From Casuarina equisetifolia (taxonomy: Eukaryota; Streptophyta; Magnoliopsida; Fagales; Casuarinaceae): a DNA stretch of 64,000 nt. The position numbers were made by a program, and so were the translations under genes. This document shows positions 24,918 through 36,100 of this stretch, piece after piece. Each line of letters begins with the position of its first letter. Positions within the stretch are counted from its first letter, which is position 1. The notes beneath the pieces are model-generated. The model worked only from the letters and a program-made list of their open reading frames with translations. It did no database searches and was not told the DNA's origin. The stretch lies in the NCBI GenBank assembly GCA_028551475.1, contig CM052354.1, positions 23,583,258 to 23,647,257 of the forward strand, written 5' to 3'.

Positions 24918-27728
24918 ATGACAGAAACAGTTGTGACACTTGTTATTGACAAACTAGTTCAGTTGATTGTTCATGAAGCAAAACTATTAAAGGGTGTCCA
25001 CAAGGAAGTTGAAGACATTAAAGATGAACTACAAAGCATCAAGTGCTTCCTTGAAGTCGCAGACAATGGAGTAGATCTCCAAGATGGTGTGAGGATGTGG
25101 GTAAAACAAGTTAGGGAAGTGGCCTATCATATCGAGTATGTAATAGATGAATATGTTCTTCATGTAGCTCAATGTCGTCATGATGTAGGTTTTATTGCTT
25201 TTATCAACAAAATTGGCCATTCATTGGGAAAACTAAAACCAAGTCATGGCATAGCAAACAAGATTAAAGATATAAAGATATCAATTTGGGAAATCAAGGA
25301 ACGAAGTGTAAGATATGGTTTTACTTCCATGGAGCAAGGATCAAATTGTAGTAATGCAAGAAATTTTAAATGGCTTGACCCTCAAATTGGTTCTCTTTTT
25401 ATTAAGGATGATGAAGTTGTGGGTATTGACATGCCAAGGGATGAACTCCTTAATTGGTTGGTTGGGGGAGGATGCCAACGCTCAATCATTTCAGTAGTAG
25501 GCATGGGCGGAATTGGTAAGACAACTCTTGCCAAAAAAGTATATGATAATGAATCTATGAAGAGTCATTTTGACTTTCATGTTTGGATCACTGTATCTCA
25601 ATCTTACAATATGCAGAAGATACTCATTGCTATGACAAAACAAATCTACCAATCAAATCAAATAATTATGGGGCAAATAGAAATGGTGGATGAGATTGCA
25701 ATAATTAGCATGCTAAGGAAAGCTTTACAACAAAAAATTTATTTTGTTGTTTTTGATGATGTTTGGAATGCACAATTTTGGGAGTTTATAAAACATGCTT
25801 TGCCACAAAATGATAAAGGTAGTAGGATTATCATCACCACACGTAGTGATCACATTGGTATGTTTTGTAGAGAGTCTCCATCTGATCAACTCTACAAACT
25901 TCAACCTCTATCTAAAGATAAGGCTTGGGAATTGTTTTGCAAAAAGGCATTCCAAATAGACTGTCAAGGGTGTTGTCCAAAAGAGTTGGAGAAACTCTCA
26001 CTAGACATTGTCAAAAAATGTGAAGGCCTACCACTTGCGATTGTTGCCATAGGTGGTCTCCTATCAACGAAGGAGAAGATTCCATTAGAATGGCAAAAGT
26101 TGTGTGATAGTTTCAATTTTGAGGTAGAAAGTAATCCTCACCTTGTAAATATTAAAAAAATTCTCTCTTTTAGTTATTATGATCTACCTTACTATCTTAA
26201 GCCTTGCCTCTTGTACTTTGGACTTTATCCAGAGGATTATTCAATTTCTGATTTTAGATTATTTTTGTTATGGGTAGCTGAAGGCTTTATACAAGCACAT
26301 AGAGGAAGACAATTGGAAGAAGTGGCCAAAGAATACTTAATGGAACTTCTCCAGAGAAACTTAGTTCAAGTTTCATTTGGAGAATTTGATCTTGAGTTTT
26401 CTAGAAAGTATAGAATCCATGACTTGTTACATGAAATCATTAGATCAAAGGCCATAGAATTGAATTTTGGTCAAGTTTTAGAGGTAGCTGTTGTAAGTTT
26501 CCATGAAAAAATGCGATGCTTGTCCATTATGGATCCTGGAGAAAATATTTTAGATAACATTGAGTATTCTTGGGTTCGTTCTATTCTCTCTAATAACAGC
26601 AATTTGTCAAGGACATTCATAATCAAATTGTTTAAAAAATTCAAGCTCTTAAGAGTGTTAGATTTTGAAGGCACTCTAATTGATTATCTTCCTAAAGAAG
26701 TGGGGAATTTATTCCATTTAAAGCATCTAAGCTTGAGAAGAACAAAAGTTAAGATGCTTCCAAAGTCAGTGGGAAGGTTGGAGAACCTACAACTACTAAA
26801 CCTCATGGAAACCCCAGTACGTGAATTGCCAACAGTGATATGTAGGCTTCACAAGCTAAGACATCTTTTCGCTTACTATTCTGACTTGAAAGTTGAAAAC
26901 ACTTTGTATTCATTCCAAGGAGTCAAATTATACAGTAAGGTTGGATGTTTAAAAAACTTGCAATCACTATCTGTTATAGCGGTAACTAATCAGGGCATTA
27001 ATCTATTTGTAGAGTTGGGAAAGTTGAGTTACTTAAGGAACTTGGGTGTTTCAAATTTAATGGTAGAAAATGGGAGGGCTTTATGCCCATCCATAGAAAG
27101 TATGACTCACCTTAAGACTTTGAATGCAAGTTCAATTAATGAAGATGAGGTTCTAGATTTAAATTTTATTTCATCACCACCTCAATGGTTAGAGGCAATT
27201 TTTCTCAAAGGCCGGTTGGAGAAGTTTCCCATTTGGATTCTAAAGCTTCATAATTTGGTATCCCTAAGCTTGACTTTCTCACTTCTAGTGGAAGATCTAC
27301 TACCATATATCCAGAGCTTGCCTAACTTAGTTAACATTAGCCTTCACCAGGCCTATGATGGGGAACAACTGCATTTTCAAGTAGGTGGTTTTAAAAAGCT
27401 CAAAAAGCTCACACTTCAAAGGTTGAAAAGATTAAAGATGGTTGAAATAGATAAAGGATCATTGCCATTACTTGAAGAGTTTGGGATTGGGTCATGCCAA
27501 CATATGAAAGAGGTGCCCTTTGGAATCCAACACCTAGGAAGCCTAAAGATACTTGATTTATTTGAAATGCAAAAGGACTTGGCATGTAATATGCAGCCAA
27601 ATGGTGGCAAAGATTATTGGAAAGTCAAGACAATAGCTCTTGTTCGTTTCAAGTATTGGATTAAAGGGGAGGGCTATAAACAATACATGTTTGGTGACTC
27701 AAAGTTGTTGGAACGTTTGCAAAGGTAA
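24918..27728 (+). CDS. Coiled-coil NLR disease-resistance protein, RPM1-like
   Basis: Intracellular immune receptor of the CC-NB-LRR class, closest in layout to RPM1-type proteins that guard host targets of pathogen effectors. It is a single exon encoding 936 residues from ATG 24918; the frame is open from 24897 but that codon is GTG. The N-terminal coiled-coil (residues 1-140) has the EDVID-like motif written as EYVIDEY. The NB-ARC domain shows P-loop GMGGIGKTT (195-203), RNBS-A (FDFHVWITVSQSYN), kinase-2 VVFDDVW (Asp 280-281), RNBS-B (GSRIIITTR), GLPLAI (from 370) and RNBS-D (CLLYFGLYPED). The MHD motif is IHD (500-502). Leucine-rich repeats run from about residue 540 to 915. The stop TAA lies inside AGGTAAGT, a strong donor-like sequence, so a 3'UTR intron is possible. 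No frame breaks were seen. Confidence 0.96.
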   Translation: MTETVVTLVIDKLVQLIVHEAKLLKGVHKEVEDIKDELQSIKCFLEVADNGVDLQDGVRMWVKQVREVAYHIEYVIDEYVLHVAQCRHDVGFIAFINKIGHSLGKLKPSHGIANKIKDIKISIWEIKERSVRYGFTSMEQGSNCSNARNFKWLDPQIGSLFIKDDEVVGIDMPRDELLNWLVGGGCQRSIISVVGMGGIGKTTLAKKVYDNESMKSHFDFHVWITVSQSYNMQKILIAMTKQIYQSNQIIMGQIEMVDEIAIISMLRKALQQKIYFVVFDDVWNAQFWEFIKHALPQNDKGSRIIITTRSDHIGMFCRESPSDQLYKLQPLSKDKAWELFCKKAFQIDCQGCCPKELEKLSLDIVKKCEGLPLAIVAIGGLLSTKEKIPLEWQKLCDSFNFEVESNPHLVNIKKILSFSYYDLPYYLKPCLLYFGLYPEDYSISDFRLFLLWVAEGFIQAHRGRQLEEVAKEYLMELLQRNLVQVSFGEFDLEFSRKYRIHDLLHEIIRSKAIELNFGQVLEVAVVSFHEKMRCLSIMDPGENILDNIEYSWVRSILSNNSNLSRTFIIKLFKKFKLLRVLDFEGTLIDYLPKEVGNLFHLKHLSLRRTKVKMLPKSVGRLENLQLLNLMETPVRELPTVICRLHKLRHLFAYYSDLKVENTLYSFQGVKLYSKVGCLKNLQSLSVIAVTNQGINLFVELGKLSYLRNLGVSNLMVENGRALCPSIESMTHLKTLNASSINEDEVLDLNFISSPPQWLEAIFLKGRLEKFPIWILKLHNLVSLSLTFSLLVEDLLPYIQSLPNLVNISLHQAYDGEQLHFQVGGFKKLKKLTLQRLKRLKMVEIDKGSLPLLEEFGIGSCQHMKEVPFGIQHLGSLKILDLFEMQKDLACNMQPNGGKDYWKVKTIALVRFKYWIKGEGYKQYMFGDSKLLERLQR

Positions 27729-29289
27729 GTCTAATAGCTCTACTACTATGCTATGTGGTTTCATGCAATGCCTTTTTTACTATATGTAAGGTTTTCATAT
27801 GGATTAGTTAATTTAATGTTGCTAGACCTCTGGCAGGATTTTCCTTTTTAATTTAATGTTGCTAGACCTTTGGCAAGAACATATATACTTTTATCTCTTT
27901 TATTTTTCTAAATTTGGGAGGATTTTCCTTTTCCATTGGGGACCATAACTATTGTGATCTACAAGTTCTCTTTTCAATGAGACTAATGATTGGGATCTAC
28001 ACTTTTTGTTTTCCTTAACCTTGTCATGTAATGCCTACTTAAGTGCACTATTGAGAGTGTTATAACTTTTGTTTTTAATTTCAAAGGGAAAAGTTACAAA
28101 TTTATCCCTTTCATTTTGCATTCATGTCATGCACACTATGTAAAAGGTTTCATATCTCTACATACACAAAGTAAAATATTATCATTTTGATTTAGGTGTG
28201 TTATTATAGTGGAATTTGTGTTGAGCTAAGGTTTCATCATTTTGGGTGAAACCGTGCTCCTTAATAGTCTTCCTAGTAATTCTTTTTTTTTTTTCTTCCA
28301 ATCTATAATCTAATAAAAATTAATAGGCTTCTAGCAACTAATGGATTCGTTGCAAAAAAGAGTATTTGAGCTCTCAAAGTGACAAATTATATAAAGAAAA
28401 ATCATATACATATTTTTTAATCCTTTCAATTATCTATTGTATTCTATGTATATACTTGAAAGTATCCCATGTAATGCATAAATGAATATATTCTATTTTA
28501 TTTTGGAGGTCTTATTAGTTCAAAAAGTCCATAGAAAAATTCGGGTTTTTTAAGTGAGAAAACCTTGGGAGCTTTATTGCTTGAGATTGTAATTCTTTAG
28601 TATTGTCTATAATTTTGAAGTGCTAAGAGCACTTAGTTTGGTTTTTCTTGGCCAAAGAAAAAAAACATTGTAGAAGTTAGGAGATTCAAATTGATCTCCT
28701 ATAATCTTTGTGAGTTGATTAGTGAAGACATTTTCTAGGTGGTTGAAGTGGAAGACGATGGATATAGGTACCAACTAACTTTAGGCCAAAACATTTAATT
28801 GCTTGCATCTAACTTTTCCTTCCCTTACTTAGTTTAAATTAGTTATTGTTCCTTATGTCTATTATTCTTTGCAAACTATATTGTTAGACAATATTAGAAT
28901 GTGAAGACTTATCCCAGAACCTTTCACACTTCCAATGTGGAACAATATCCATCTTTCACTCTCCTCTTCACTTACATGTTGATATAAGTATTGCAAATGA
29001 ATTGAATCCCAATTTTCGGACATAGGAAATTACGAAGTGGAGGCCCAACCTTAGCTTTGATACCATATTAGAGTGTAAAAGCCTATTGTCATGCTTTCAA
29101 TGTGAAACAAGACTCATCTTTAACAAACAACAATAGAATTATTTTAAGGAATCAATTTTGACAATAAGGAAGAAATATTTTTGGACCTAATTCAATTCCC
29201 CTTCTTAGGTTGATACAACATATAACAAGTAGTACTAGGGCCTAGTTCTCTAAATTTTAAGATCTTTAACAACTTAGAGTAAATCAATA
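27729..29289. other. NLR 3' region and intergenic DNA, including a segment shared with RECA1 intron 1
   Basis: TTTAATTTAATGTTGCTAGACCT(C/T)TGGCA-like sequence occurs twice at about 27805-27880, a short direct duplication. At 28005-28128 the sequence closely resembles 33553-33672 in RECA1 intron 1. Phrases such as GCTTTGATACCATATTAGA at about 29060 resemble dispersed plant repeats. No gene was seen. Confidence 0.45.
28005..28128 (+). repeat. Segment homologous to part of RECA1 intron 1 (33553-33672)
   Basis: Both copies read in the same order: CTTAACCTTG or CCTAACCTTG, a TAATGCCT/TATGCCT block, (T/A)TGCACTA, GAGAG(T/A)GTTA, AACTTTTGTTTT, GGAAAAGTT(A/G)CAAATTTATCCCTTTC and TTTTGCATTCATG. By eye they match over roughly 120 bp at around 80 percent or better. 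This is either a partial local duplication or a shared dispersed repeat. Confidence 0.8.
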
Positions 29290-30790
29290 GCAACCAATGC
29301 ATCCATTGTCACTACTTATGAGAAACCTTATCCTCCTTTTGATAGGGCAAATTATGGACATCAAAAGCCCATGATTAAAGTATCTATGACTGGCCAAGAC
29401 ATTGATGCTTGCAAAACCATAAAGAATGGAATTAAGATCATGATGGCAGCAGAAATGTTTACTAGATTCACCAAGTTATGTTCAAAGTTGAAGTTGCCTG
29501 GCAAAGCATATTCTATTGACAAGTAAGTTAACAAAATCTCCCAAAAAATAAGGATGCCTCCTAGAAAATGGAGATGTCAAGAAAACTGTCATTAACAGGG
29601 CCATGTATCTTGATATTTTGTATCTTGATGAGCTTTCTAGCTTATTAAAAGCCAAGTTGTTCACATACATAGAAGAGAAAGGAAGAGGAGGGAGAGGAAG
29701 GAGTTGGAACAAAAAAATAGCCATATCTAGTGATAATGATGAGCTTATTGATAACTCCGATGATGAGTTTGATAACTTATGAGGTTTAGAAACTTTTATA
29801 AGAAGGAAAGAAGTGAAAGTGTTGGATACCCAAGGACAAAGGAAACTTTATACCTAGAGATGATTTATGCTTTGAGTATAGAAAGTCAGGTCATATATAA
29901 TGGATCTTACTTGAAAAGGAAGTCATGTTTACACATCTAAAGTCATGATTGTTGCATGAGATGATAAAAATTCTTCATCTAGTGAAGAAAACTCAAAATG
30001 GCTAATTTGTGTTTAATGCCTATTTAAAATGAAAAGTGTAGTGAGGTAAATGATTATGCCTGAATTAAAAAACTATTCTTTAAATGAGTTCCAAGGTGGG
30101 AAGCTAAAAAGAAAGGTCACCATTGTTACACGGGATGATGAAAATTTTTTATCCAATGAAGAAAATGAAGAAGCAAAGGAATTTGCCGGCACAATTCTCC
30201 CACAAGGGATCAAAGCACACATACGCACACACGCCAACACAAGAGATTTTAAAGGTTCGGACCAACAATGTCCTACTCCCTCTTCTTCCACTAAAAGATT
30301 CAACTATTACAACTTCAATCTTTTGACAGAGAAAAGACTGAGAAACTCTCTCAACCTTAGCTTTGTAATACTCAGCAAATAACCCAACACTTGGTTACTA
30401 GTATTACCGCTTAGGTTCTTCTATGTTTTCCTAGGGACTACATAGATTCCTTTTTATAGGCCTTCTAACTTCCACAGGTTGGTTCTCTAACCAATGTGGG
30501 ACACACAATTCTTCTATTCTAATTTATGTGGGACAGGAACTCTTTCCTTTCCCAATCCATGTAAAACATGGACTCCTAAATCATATGAAACTCCTTTGAG
30601 AGTTCGAGTCGCATCCAACAATCCATTTGTGTTTAATCCCAACTGAAAAGGAAGAATGCTATAAGGTAAATGATTCTAAATTAAATAAAGACTATTCTTT
30701 TTTTGAGTTACAAAGTGCTTTTAGTTGAATAAGATTGCAATCCAAAAGGAGGGATTTGAACAAGGTTTCCAAAATAATTTGATTTCTCTA
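29290..30790 (+). mobile_element. Degenerate Copia-type retrotransposon gag region, internally duplicated and interrupted
   Basis: Translation of the plus strand shows EKPYPPFDRANYGH near 29322, matching the PPFDGxNY start of Copia-type gag. Next come an acidic SDNDELIDNSDDEF stretch and CFEYRKSGHI near 29870, a decayed CCHC zinc knuckle (second Cys lost). A Ser/Glu-rich segment then resembles the region after the knuckle. Stops interrupt every frame, so it is dead. A gag segment at about 29930-30100 recurs at about 30105-30185 and resumes at about 30626-30720, giving a tandem duplication of about 175 bp whose second copy is split by about 450 bp of foreign sequence. No LTRs, PBS or pol were identified. 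Confidence 0.65.
30186..30625. mobile_element. Unclassified insertion inside the duplicated gag segment
   Basis: The second copy of a duplicated gag fragment stops near 30185 and resumes near 30626 (TTTGTGTTTAAT). The DNA between has no counterpart in the first copy. It is less AT-rich, contains several ATGTGGGACA-type phrases and ends AGTTCGAGTCGCATCCAACA. These are reminiscent of dispersed plant elements. Ends and class are uncertain because no clean terminal repeats or duplication were seen. Borders are accurate to about 15 bp. Confidence 0.4.
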
Positions 30791-31100
30791 GGTTTTTAAG
30801 TTTTCTATACTTGTTTATAATGTTGATGGTCGATAAAACAATTAATAAAAAATAGTAATTAAATCACAAGAAATGGAGAATATAAAAATAAAAAAAAATT
30901 AAGTTAATCGGTCCCAAATCAACTGGGACCGACATCCATTGTTGTTGATAACCTAATGACCCATAACTATGGTTTAAGCTTGATTTTAAACATGTCTTTG
31001 TATGACTCTCTTCTACAATTAGAATAGAGCCATTGGTTACATAGAGTTGTTTAGAGGTCATCAAAATTGCCATCTCCCTTTAGCCAAGGACTAAGTTTTG

Positions 31101-32090
31101 TTCTAATAGCCATCGTGGCACAAGCAAAGGAGAGCTCTAATAGCCATTTTGGGAGGAGTTATTGTGAGAGAAATTTGGTTGGCTAGGAATTTTGCAAAAC
31201 ACAATAGGGAGTGTATGTCTATATTCAAAATTATCAAAGATGTTACACATTGGATACTTCAAATGTCAATGCTAATCCAAGTCAAGGTACAAGTAAGTCT
31301 TTTTGATCAAATTTTACTAGTTTTGTTAAAGGTTCCTGTGATTCACATTCCATTGAGGCAAGGAGTTTGGGTTCATTGGTAACCTCCTCTTATTGGGTAA
31401 TATAAGCTTAATACAAATGGATCAAGAATCATAGGGAATAATGCTGGTGAGGGAATACTTAAAGATCATAACGGAGATTTCATAATGGCTTTTTCCACTA
31501 AGCTGAATCTTGGCACCAGCACAGAGGCGAAAGCTTATACCTTGTTAAAGAGACTTAAAATATATTAGGCAAGGAGTCAAGTACCTTAGGTTATTGAATC
31601 AGATTTGTTTTATTTAGTCCAATGTTTATTTAAAAAATGATAAAAAAAATCTTTGGAAATTAGAATATGTTATACGTTAATGCTTATCTATAATTCTTTC
31701 ACATGAACTTGTGCATCATGTGCATTGTAAGGGAAATGTGGTAGCGGATTGTTTTGCTAACTATGGTCACTTTATTCATAATGCAAAAAACTTTTACCAA
31801 CTTGGCACATTGCCTCATTCATGTTTAGATGTTTATGTTAAGGATTACCTAGGATTAAGTAATTATAGATCACCATAGGATTAAACAAATATGTTACCCA
31901 ATGTATTTCATGTTTTTATTTTACTTACGTGCGGTCACTTAAAATGTAAGTAATTGATTTTTCTTTAAGGGTAAGGATTATACCCTACTCTTTGTACTCA
32001 TCCAAGGTATGGTTATTACACCTAACTTTGTTGACATTAATAAAATTTGTTAAGGTACCACCCTTGTCTTTTTGAAAAAAAAAAAAAAAA
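31101..32090 (+). mobile_element. 5'-truncated LINE retrotransposon with RNase H domain, poly(A) tail and target-site duplication
   Basis: The element lies between AAGGACTAAGTTTTG (31086-31100) and AAGGACCAAGTTTTG (about 32089-32103), a 15-bp duplication with one mismatch, and ends in a run of about 16 A. Near 31149 it reads GGVIVREIWLARNFAKHNRE, like the zinc-finger to RNase H linker of plant LINEs. From about 31380 it reads LNTNGSRIIGNNAGEGILKDHNGDF then TEAKAYTLL, a recognisable RNase H type I domain with a conserved-looking LNT(D/N)GS block. Its first catalytic Asp position is Asn. In-frame stops show that it is dead. The reverse transcriptase is missing through 5' truncation. Confidence 0.85.
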
Positions 32091-32103
32091 GGACCAAGTT
32101 TTG

Positions 32104-33186
32104 CCATTTTTGGTCTAACCCTAACTCAATAATTTGGGAGAATGCAATCTGGTTAAGCCCAAATGGTACTTTATAGCATTTAAGAAAACCATATACGTAG
32201 GATCCCAAGAAAAATATGGGAATGTTGGGTCTTATTTTCACACCCAAAACATTTACAAAGAGTTCCCGATACATAACAAAACAAGGGTATAATTATAGGA
32301 AAAAGATAATTATGTCATAATATGGTTCATCAAAAGGTCATGACAAGTCACATCTAATTACTTTTAAATATTGTTCTCAATCCAAACTCTCATAAGCTTG
32401 AACCTATCTTAGCTCCTATAAGCTTGAGCTTATCTCGAGCTCCAATAAATCTATTATTCCATTTGTTGGCTACTCTTTAAGGTTCGTCTTCATAATACAG
32501 CACCTTGGTGGCTACTTCTTTTCTTTTCCGTAGTTTGAACTTTGATACAACAGTTGACTTTGATATCAATTACAATGAATACAACTATTTTACCAAAAGC
32601 TTATGACCTAATAACAAGTTACATCCAATTATTCTTGAATATAATCCCCAACTCAAACCCCCCATAAGCCTAAACTTGTCAAACCTCTATAAGCATGTTA
32701 CAAAGTTTTGGCAGAAAACAGATATAACGTTGTCTGTCTGATATGATAGAATAGTATATGACAGGATGAAAAGCAGATTTGGGGACAAAGCCATACCTCA
32801 AATGTAGCGTTTTTGGGCATGTATATTTGTGTTAATGCGTTGATAGAGACAAAATGGCACGTGCACTAAGTCCTAATAGATGATCGACAAAAAAATTATA
32901 CATTTTCTATTTGATAAATTGGATGAAACACAGGAGATTACAAGATTAAAATGCCAAACAACTCCAGTTTAATTGATGGTTTTCTAAAAAGTTCATTTTG
33001 TCGGGACTTGTATGTATAGGGACAAAAAATAGAAGGAAAAAGAAATCGTAGAATGAGGGCTTGGGTTTAAGGAAAAACCCAAAACGAAAGAAATCTGGCT
33101 GCCTTTGAACCAGATTAGAGGAGGAGGCATATTCGCAAGAGCAGAACGGAGTTGAAGTGATAGCCAGAAATAGAGCTGCTGTGAGG
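32104..33186. other. Intergenic DNA and 5'UTR of RECA1
   Basis: AGCTTGA(A/G)C(C/T)TATCT-like sequence recurs at about 32394-32440. No gene was seen until the RECA1 leader, probably from about 33100. No clear TATA box could be assigned with confidence. Confidence 0.4.
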
Positions 33187-36100
33187 ATGATGGATTCCAT
33201 GTTCATTCATAATCTAAAAGCGAACACTCTTTCTTCACAAGCATGTTGTTGGCCATCCTCATCCTCACGCTTCTGCTTTCCTCGTCCTCAGAACAGCTTA
33301 AAATCTTGGCCTACACGCATTCTTCCCACTGGCTCCAAGTTTAAGAAAGTCAGAATTCGTAGCGAGTTCGACGGCAAAGTCAATGGAGCTCACTCCGCCG
33401 ACTTCGACACTCGCTTCCTCGACCGGGTCTGCTCCTTTTTCCTGTTCTTTATTTGTGCTTTTGATTACATCCCATTCATGTCATGCACTTTTATGTTCTT
33501 TTGCATATGGGTCTTCTTCTATCGAAGCTTTTCATTTCTGGGACTCATTTTTCGTTTTTCCCTAACCTTGTTGTGTATGCCTCCTTAAATGCACTACCGA
33601 GAGAGTTAACAACTTTTGTTTTGATTTCGAGTGGAAAAGTTGCAAATTTATCCCTTTCGTTTTGCATTCATGTTCAATTTGATTTGTTTTCTACTTCATT
33701 TCGGACGAGTTGCTGATAAAAGAAGCAGAGAGCTGTGTTGTTGTTCTCGTTGGTTCTGCAGTCTCGCATCTTTGTGGTGACGTGCCTGTGAGTGTGAATT
33801 TGTGAAGACCCACTTCATTATCTTTGTTTACGCTCAATAACCTACTTTGAATAAATATTTTTCCAGCCCATTTTCAGCTGTATCACATCCAATCGGCGGT
33901 TATATACCACCGAATGGAAACTTTTATGATATGTGAAGCCAAGAATTTCACAAGTCACGTAATCTGATTACTTTCTTCTCCTTCTTTTTTCTTCTTTCTG
34001 TGCATGCCGGATACATAAAAGTTTGCTTGATTTTGAAAATTTTACCTCATATCTGACTTCTGTATTGATAGTTTACCTCGTGAATAGTCTGCAATTTAAG
34101 GAACAAACCCAACTTAAGTCATGCTCTTGGCAGAATTTGTTACTATTGCTTACACAGGCTGCATTCTATTGGTTGCTAATGGTATTGAATGTCTGTGCTG
34201 CAACTGAGTGTCTTATTCTTAAGTATTGGCCATCAGGAACCTGATAGAACCCAGATAAGCAATAAATGAAGTTAACGAGGTCTTGTGATAAGCATTAGAT
34301 TTAACAAGTTGCAATAGGTCTGTTTTTGTTCAGATGAAGAAAGAGCTCACTTTAGGCCGCTAACCTCTTTTTTCCCCTTCCCTGCCTGCCACTTGTATGT
34401 TTATGACTGGTTCATGACAGTAACGATATTCTAAGAGGATTTCTTGAGTAGATACTGATTCTATGCATGTGTGGGCAATCCATTTGATATTCTTTTCTTC
34501 AAGTATCGTGGTACAATATCAAAGAAGGTATTTTCTACAATTGCAAGTCTTTGCTTGAGTTAGAGACTATTTTACCTTAGATAACTACGATTTCTATATT
34601 ACAATTATCTATGCAAGTCAACCTGCAACACATGAAACAAACCTGCTTCACACTCACACTTACATTAGGGAAATGTAGTCTCTGATTTACAGATAGGCTA
34701 TGTTCTACTGGTTGCTATTGTCTTATCATTAACACTCCCCGAGAAACCACCTTTTTAAGGCTTGACTGTCTTGTGAGATTATGCCATTGTAAGAGATTGC
34801 AGTAGATTAAAAAGCAGATATTTGTTTTGTACATGTCCTATGGCCCATATGATAATCATCTTCACATCTTATTCTCCCATAGTATGGGAGCAAGTATCTA
34901 CAAATGTTGTATGTGCTTTACTTTCTATCTTCTAGTCTTCCACCATCCCCAAGTGCATCAGTCTGATTCTTCTAACCTCCAGGATTTGTATTAGGACAAC
35001 TGTAAGACTCTGTATGTTTTAGATTATTACATCTTTTCCTTTTTATGTTAGCACTCTTTACTTGGATGTATGATCCACATTCTGGCCTATCTGAACACCA
35101 TTGTGAGCTATTCACAATGATCTTATTGCTGCAGAAATTTGAGGACTAACTCAAGACATAGACTACCCGTTTGAAGGCATCTTAGTCCTTTCCATGCTTG
35201 TAATTAGAGTAGCTAGGAACTGGACCATATATTAGGGGGAATTGTTGAGGCCCTCTATGTACATATCTCTACAATTTATAATGCTACCTGGACTCTTCAC
35301 TTGGCTTGCTTTAATAGTACTGGCATCCATGTGAAGGACTTGGCTAGAAGACACTTGGTTTAAGTGAGAAATCTTTTGAGAACAAACAAGTTTGATCCTT
35401 GATGACGTACTTGCATTTAAAATTTATGCTTGAGTGTGCCCAGTAAAGCACTACTTTATTAAAGTTCTGGCATGTTTATGATCCATATTTTAGATACTTA
35501 TGCTCTCGTATTACAGATTTTGAATTTATTCATCTCTTTTATTATTTTGGCCTATGTTTGATGATGGAATCTTTTCTCAATGCTATTTGCTTTTACAAAA
35601 GTGGTTGAGTCTGCACCGAATCATTGCACTAATGTAGGATGCCAGAAATCATTATTTTTGACAAGTTACTGTTTGATAAGATCTATTACTGGTGCTCCAT
35701 TTTCAGCAAAAAGCACTGGAAGCAGCTATGAATGATATCAATAACTCATTTGGGAAAGGAAGTGTTACAAGATTAGGCAGTGCTGGTGGTGCTTTGGTGT
35801 ATGTATTCTCTAGTCACAAAAACTAAGTTTATAATCCTTCTTTTGACATTTTTTCTCTTTTTACGTTTTTCTTATGTTAAACTCCTGGAAGCATCATAAT
35901 GGAGCATTCATCAGCCCCACTCATGGAATTTTAACTAAAGGGTAGATGTTTAACATTTTTTGTGCACTGCAGTGAAACTTTCCCTAGTGGCTGTTTGACA
36001 CTAGACTTTGCCTTAGGTGGTGGCCTTCCCAAAGGGAGAATTGTTGAGGTATTTCCTCTCCTCTTTTTCCTTTTTCTTTTTTCTTTTTTTTTTTTTAATT

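Noticed and set aside
29949-30720. The two gag-like copies as a pair of LTRs
   Set aside because: The repeated sequence is gag-like internal coding remnant, lacks TG...CA ends and has no PBS or polypurine tract beside it.
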